From the NCBI GenBank assembly GCA_965247425.1, contig OZ252023.1:5270001-5334000 (forward strand): a DNA stretch of 64,000 nucleotides, in the 5' to 3' direction. The translations under genes were made by a program, and so were the position numbers. Under the pieces are notes generated by a model. That model worked only from the letters and a program-made list of their open reading frames with translations, was not told the DNA's origin and searched no databases. Source of the DNA: CAZOZZ01 sp965247425 (lineage in GTDB: Bacteria; Acidobacteriota; Terriglobia; 20CM-2-55-15). Below, piece by piece: positions 61,201-64,000 of the stretch; the stretch's first letter is position 1; the number at the start of each line of letters is the position of its first letter.

Positions 61201-61436
61201 GGTACCAGCACGCACTTCGCAGGGCTTCGTTGATTGTAAGGAATAGGCGAGAGGAGGTCAATTGTTGGGGAAGTGGTCAGTGGCCAGTGGTCAGTGGTCA
61301 GTTAAGGAATGGGGAAGACGGAACTCTAGCCAAATCCATCGCCGCAGGTGTAAATATCAGGTCTACTGGCCACCGACCACAAGCCGCACTCCTTCCCCAA
61401 CTGACCACTAACCACTGACCACTAACCACTGACCTC
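61201..61436. repeat. GGTCAGTGG iterated inverted-pair repeat
   Basis: GTGGTCAGTGGCCAGTGGTCAGTGGTCAGTT (about 61270-61301; four copies of an 8-bp unit) is answered by the reverse-complement ACTGACCACTAACCACTGACC series at 61398-61434, with matching CTTCCCC/GGGGAAG ends outside. The arms can form a long imperfect stem around an 85-nt loop. It abuts the zapA stop (61437-61439). Stubs of the motif occur at 10043-10054 and 57609-57665. Confidence 0.65.
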
Positions 61437-61736
61437 TTACAACACTTTGTCTATCGCTCGAATCCATTTACGTGAACCCGCGTCCACGGCCGTTTCGAGC
61501 TCTTGCTCGCCTGCCGCACCATCGCGGAGTTCCTGGGCCAGATGCAGCGCGGTGAGGATTGCAACTTTGAGAGAATCCACGGTGCCGGTTTGTTGCGCGA
61601 TTTCGCGCATCCTGAGGTCTACTTCTTCAGCCAGTTTCAGGATGTTGGCCCGTTCGGCATTGGCGCTCAGTCGAAGCGGATATCGCTGGTCGTAGACTTC
61701 GATTTCGATAATCTCGCCCTTGTTCTTTTTAGACAA
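61437..61736 (-). CDS. zapA: Cell division protein ZapA
   Basis: A 99-residue FtsZ-associated protein: EIEVYDQRYPLRLSANAER (about 12-30), ILKLAEEVDLRMREIA, then a helical VDSLKVAILTALHLAQELRD. It overlaps the ZapB-like gene by 8 bp. The pheT-zapB-zapA order supports the call. Confidence 0.9.
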   Translation of the reverse strand: MSKKNKGEIIEIEVYDQRYPLRLSANAERANILKLAEEVDLRMREIAQQTGTVDSLKVAILTALHLAQELRDGAAGEQELETAVDAGSRKWIRAIDKVL

Positions 61737-61971
61737 GCCGCTCCTCGGTCAGCTCGGATATGCTGGAAATAAGGCCCTCGACTCTGCCCCGCACCGCACT
61801 GGTTTGTTTGTGTAACCCTGCAATCTCTTTCTGGAGTTCGAGAATCTCGGCCTGCGCGGCGGCCAGTTCCTTCTCCAGGTTTCCCTTTTCCGCGCGGGTG
61901 ATCTGGATCAGGTCCACCGCTTCCGCGATTCGCTCCTCAAGAACGTGAAAGTTTTCCAGTGCGTTCGCCAT
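61729..61971 (-). CDS. ZapB-like coiled-coil cell division protein
   Basis: An 80-residue, almost wholly coiled-coil protein (NLEKELAAAQAEILELQKEI in the middle). Its position directly before zapA and after pheT is that of the small ZapB-like protein in this type of cluster. The sequence is low in specific motifs, so the call rests on length, coiled coil and context. Repeat family A ends 6 bp upstream of its ATG, so promoter or transcript from pheT must pass through the element. Confidence 0.7.
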   Translation of the reverse strand: MANALENFHVLEERIAEAVDLIQITRAEKGNLEKELAAAQAEILELQKEIAGLHKQTSAVRGRVEGLISSISELTEERLV

Positions 61972-61977
61972 GGTTTA

Positions 61978-62248
61978 AGTGTCCTCGGTCCGAAGTAACG
62001 TCACTGTCTCCGATCGATGTTGCCAGACACAATGCGGATGCTGAATCCGTCGATAAACATGGGTACGCCTTCGCTGGCTTGGCACTCGCAACCGGCAACC
62101 TCCATCGGCCCTGCGGGTTCGGGCGGAACGGAGCCATCTTCGGAGTCGCTCCCCCTCGCAATGAAGAGCATTGGCTCGTCGTCGCTCCTCCAAATCCGGC
62201 ACCGTTGCGCTTCGAAAGATAGCAACGTTACTTCGGACCGTGGACACT
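61978..62248. repeat. Dispersed inverted-repeat element, family A, copy 2 (about 271 bp)
   Basis: Bounded by AGTGTCCTCGGTCCGAAGTA on the left and the reverse complement of AGTGTCCACGGTCCGAAGTA on the right. Interior shares with copy 1 (28264-28529) the blocks AACCTCCATCGGCC, GGTTCGGGCGGAACGG, TCGCAATGAAGAGCATTGG and GCACCGTTGCGCT. The right edge carries the pheT stop codon (TAG at 62247-62249, minus strand). No coding capacity for a transposase. Confidence 0.85.
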
Positions 62249-64000
62249 AGGTCCGCAACCTGGCTCCGAGTCCTTCGAGGCGTTCCAGAATCCTTCGATC
62301 GAAATCCTGAACCTCTGCATCAGTCAGTGTGCGTTCCGGCGATCGGTAAACCAGGGAAATCGCCAGGGAGTAACAGGATTCGGGAAACGGTCCCTTATCC
62401 ATCCGGTCGAACGGTTCGACCCGGGCCAGCTCCCCGACGGACGCTTCGCCCACGGCCGAAATCACTTCCGAGTAATGGATCTTGCGGTCGAGCAACAGTG
62501 AGAAATCTCGCCGAACCGAAGGGTACTTCGGAATCGTTTTCGCCGCAACGCTCTTCAAGCCGGCCTCGTAAAGTTCTTGGATTGCGATTTCCGCCAGATA
62601 GACCTTGTGCCGCAGCTTGAACAGCTTTGTGCAATCGGCTTGAAGTTCCCCGAAAACCGCGACGGATCCGATACGCATCGAACGGCCTGGATGGTAGTAG
62701 TCCGGGATGTCGGGCCCGGCGGGTTCGTGGTCCAAAGCGAAAAGACTGAGCAGTTCCTCTACATCGCCTTTCAGGTCGAAGAAGTCGTACTCGGTTGCCT
62801 GGCGATGGACGGTGTTTCCCCCTAAAGACCCGGTGGCCGCGAACACGAGCCGTGGGGTCTCGCCGTCGGTGGGATAGACTTTTCCGATCTCGAACAACTG
62901 AAGATCGACGTTTCCCCGGTTCAGATTCCATTGGATGGACCTGAGCATCGTCGCGACAAGCGACGTCCTCAGGATCGGCGCATCTTCAGACAGAGGGTTC
63001 AAGATGACGACCGGATCGACCCCCGGCGCGAACCGGCTCTCGTCATCGACGTTGCTGAAGGCGATGCTGCAAGTTTCCGAATATCCAAGGCTGGACATCA
63101 AGTCCCGGATCGCCGACTCTTCCGCGTGCCAGGGCAACATTCGTCCCTGGCCCGACCAGTCTGGCAAGGTTGAGGGAAAACGGTCGTATCCATAGTGACG
63201 GGCAATCTCTTCGAGAAGGTCTTCTTCGGTGGCGATATCGTGTCTGAAACTGGGAACCTGGATCTCCCATCCCTCTGCGACGGGCTTGTCAGTCGGAAGG
63301 AACCCCAACCTGCCGAAGATGCCGAGTACTTCCTCGTCAGGGACCGACATCCCGAGATATTCAGAGATGCGACGTCGCCGGAGACTGGCGGTTGCGGGTT
63401 GGCTCCGACCCGGGTACACGTCGATTACGTTTCGATAGACTTTGCCACCGGCCAGTTCGTGGATCAATGCCGCCGTGCGGTCGCAGGCGAACCGTGCCAT
63501 TCGAATATCTGCGCCGCGCTCGAACCGATAAGACGCTTCGGTGTTGAGCTTCAAAGCTCGTGCAGTCTTCCGGGTCGTCATCGGGTCGAACCAGGCGCTC
63601 TCAAGCAAAACGTTGGTCGTTCGAGAGGAAATTTCGGTCCGAGCTCCGCCCATAATGCCTGCCAGAGCCACGGCGCGGGTCGAGTCGGCGATCACCAGCA
63701 TCGAAGGATCAAGTTCCCTGCCGACTCCATCCAGCGTTTCGAGGGACTCGTCGAATTCCGCCCTTCGGACGATGATCTGGTGCCCTTCGAGCGCGTCGGC
63801 GTCGAAGGAATGCAGCGGCTGTCCCAACTCCATCAGAACGAGGTTCGTGGCATCGGCCACGTTGTTGATGGACCTTATACCGACCGCTTCCAGCCGCCGG
63901 ATCAGCCAGTCGGGAGATGGACCCACGGTTACGCCTTCGATGTAGCGGCCGCAGTAGCGGGCACACAAGTCGGGCTCGGCAATGGAAATCGAGAACACTT
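62247..64000 (-). CDS. pheT: Phenylalanyl-tRNA synthetase beta subunit (N terminus beyond window)
   Basis: At least 584 residues are seen; the usual length is about 680-800, so the start lies past 64000. The B3/B4 region (editing) is present at the N-terminal side (VADATNLVLMELGQPLHSFD; GIMGGARTEISSRTTNVLLE; TEASYRFERGADI). B5 follows (EYLGMSVPDEEVLGIFGRLG; ATEEDLLEEIARHYGYDRFP), then the catalytic-like core (LNPLSEDAPILRTSLVATML) and the C-terminal anticodon-binding ferredoxin-like domain (PKYPSVRRDFSLLLDRKIHY; LTDAEVQDFDRRILERLE). It charges tRNA-Phe together with PheS, which should lie just beyond the window. Confidence 0.96.
   Translation of the reverse strand, partial: VFSISIAEPDLCARYCGRYIEGVTVGPSPDWLIRRLEAVGIRSINNVADATNLVLMELGQPLHSFDADALEGHQIIVRRAEFDESLETLDGVGRELDPSMLVIADSTRAVALAGIMGGARTEISSRTTNVLLESAWFDPMTTRKTARALKLNTEASYRFERGADIRMARFACDRTAALIHELAGGKVYRNVIDVYPGRSQPATASLRRRRISEYLGMSVPDEEVLGIFGRLGFLPTDKPVAEGWEIQVPSFRHDIATEEDLLEEIARHYGYDRFPSTLPDWSGQGRMLPWHAEESAIRDLMSSLGYSETCSIAFSNVDDESRFAPGVDPVVILNPLSEDAPILRTSLVATMLRSIQWNLNRGNVDLQLFEIGKVYPTDGETPRLVFAATGSLGGNTVHRQATEYDFFDLKGDVEELLSLFALDHEPAGPDIPDYYHPGRSMRIGSVAVFGELQADCTKLFKLRHKVYLAEIAIQELYEAGLKSVAAKTIPKYPSVRRDFSLLLDRKIHYSEVISAVGEASVGELARVEPFDRMDKGPFPESCYSLAISLVYRSPERTLTDAEVQDFDRRILERLEGLGARLRT

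Noticed and set aside
61266..61436. CRISPR-like array of GGTCAGTG repeats
   Set aside because: The unit is only about 8 bp with no spacers, the blocks are inverted to each other, and no cas gene is present.

Overview
The window looks like a chromosomal segment of an Acidobacteriota-type bacterium. The evidence is two tandem giant Oar-like outer-membrane receptors (carboxypeptidase-regulatory domain plus TonB-type barrel), a Gld-like ABC operon with a DUF4340 protein, and the gene strings dnaG-rpoD-tRNA and pheT-zapB-zapA-(6S-like RNA)-ymdB-ffh-rpsP-khpA-rimM-trmD-rplS. The phylum is an inference from gene content; there is no rRNA in the window.

Layout. Positions 1-5.7 kb hold the start of a rhodanese gene (minus strand) and a five-gene plus-strand operon: ABC ATPase, permease, GldG-like protein, DUF4340 protein and an unknown membrane protein. 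From 6.1 to 17.1 kb lie two paralogous Oar-like receptor genes, each behind a long untranslated leader with a terminator-like hairpin. The second is split by a complete IS21-family element with a 5-bp target duplication. From 17.3 to 28 kb are a class III aminotransferase, a secreted protein ending in a haem-c motif, a Tat-exported phosphatase-fold protein, two different ECF sigma modules on either side of lysA, and a TPR protein. From 28 to 36 kb are purH, a small secreted protein, selA, a frameshifted efp, a secreted Xaa-Pro peptidase, a UbiA prenyltransferase and larB. From 36.4 to 40.3 kb is a mobile island: an IS91-like transposase with its tyrosine recombinase, and an IS1380 element inserted upstream. 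From 40.4 to 50.2 kb are mutS2 (split by a frameshift), dnaG, rpoD, a tRNA with CAT anticodon, a zinc-ribbon coiled-coil protein, an apparent RNase HI remnant and leuS. From 50.3 to 55.5 kb are an M20 peptidase and the pyrimidine genes pyrCB and pyrDF, transcribed divergently. From 55.6 to 64 kb is a minus-strand run of translation, secretion and division genes ending in a partial pheT.

The most unusual material is between genes. Two families of inverted-repeat-bounded dispersed elements occur in two copies each (about 158-177 bp, flanked by CTAG; and about 266-271 bp). In all four cases the TAG stop codon of a neighbouring gene falls on the element edge. Several short 7-8-bp motif families are iterated and arranged as inverted pairs in spacers. 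Other points of interest are an apparent CnrYXH-like sigma/anti-sigma/periplasmic-sensor module, an anti-sigma factor fused to a cysteine-less thioredoxin-like domain, a rimM with no canonical start codon, and four apparent single-base frameshifts that may be assembly errors.
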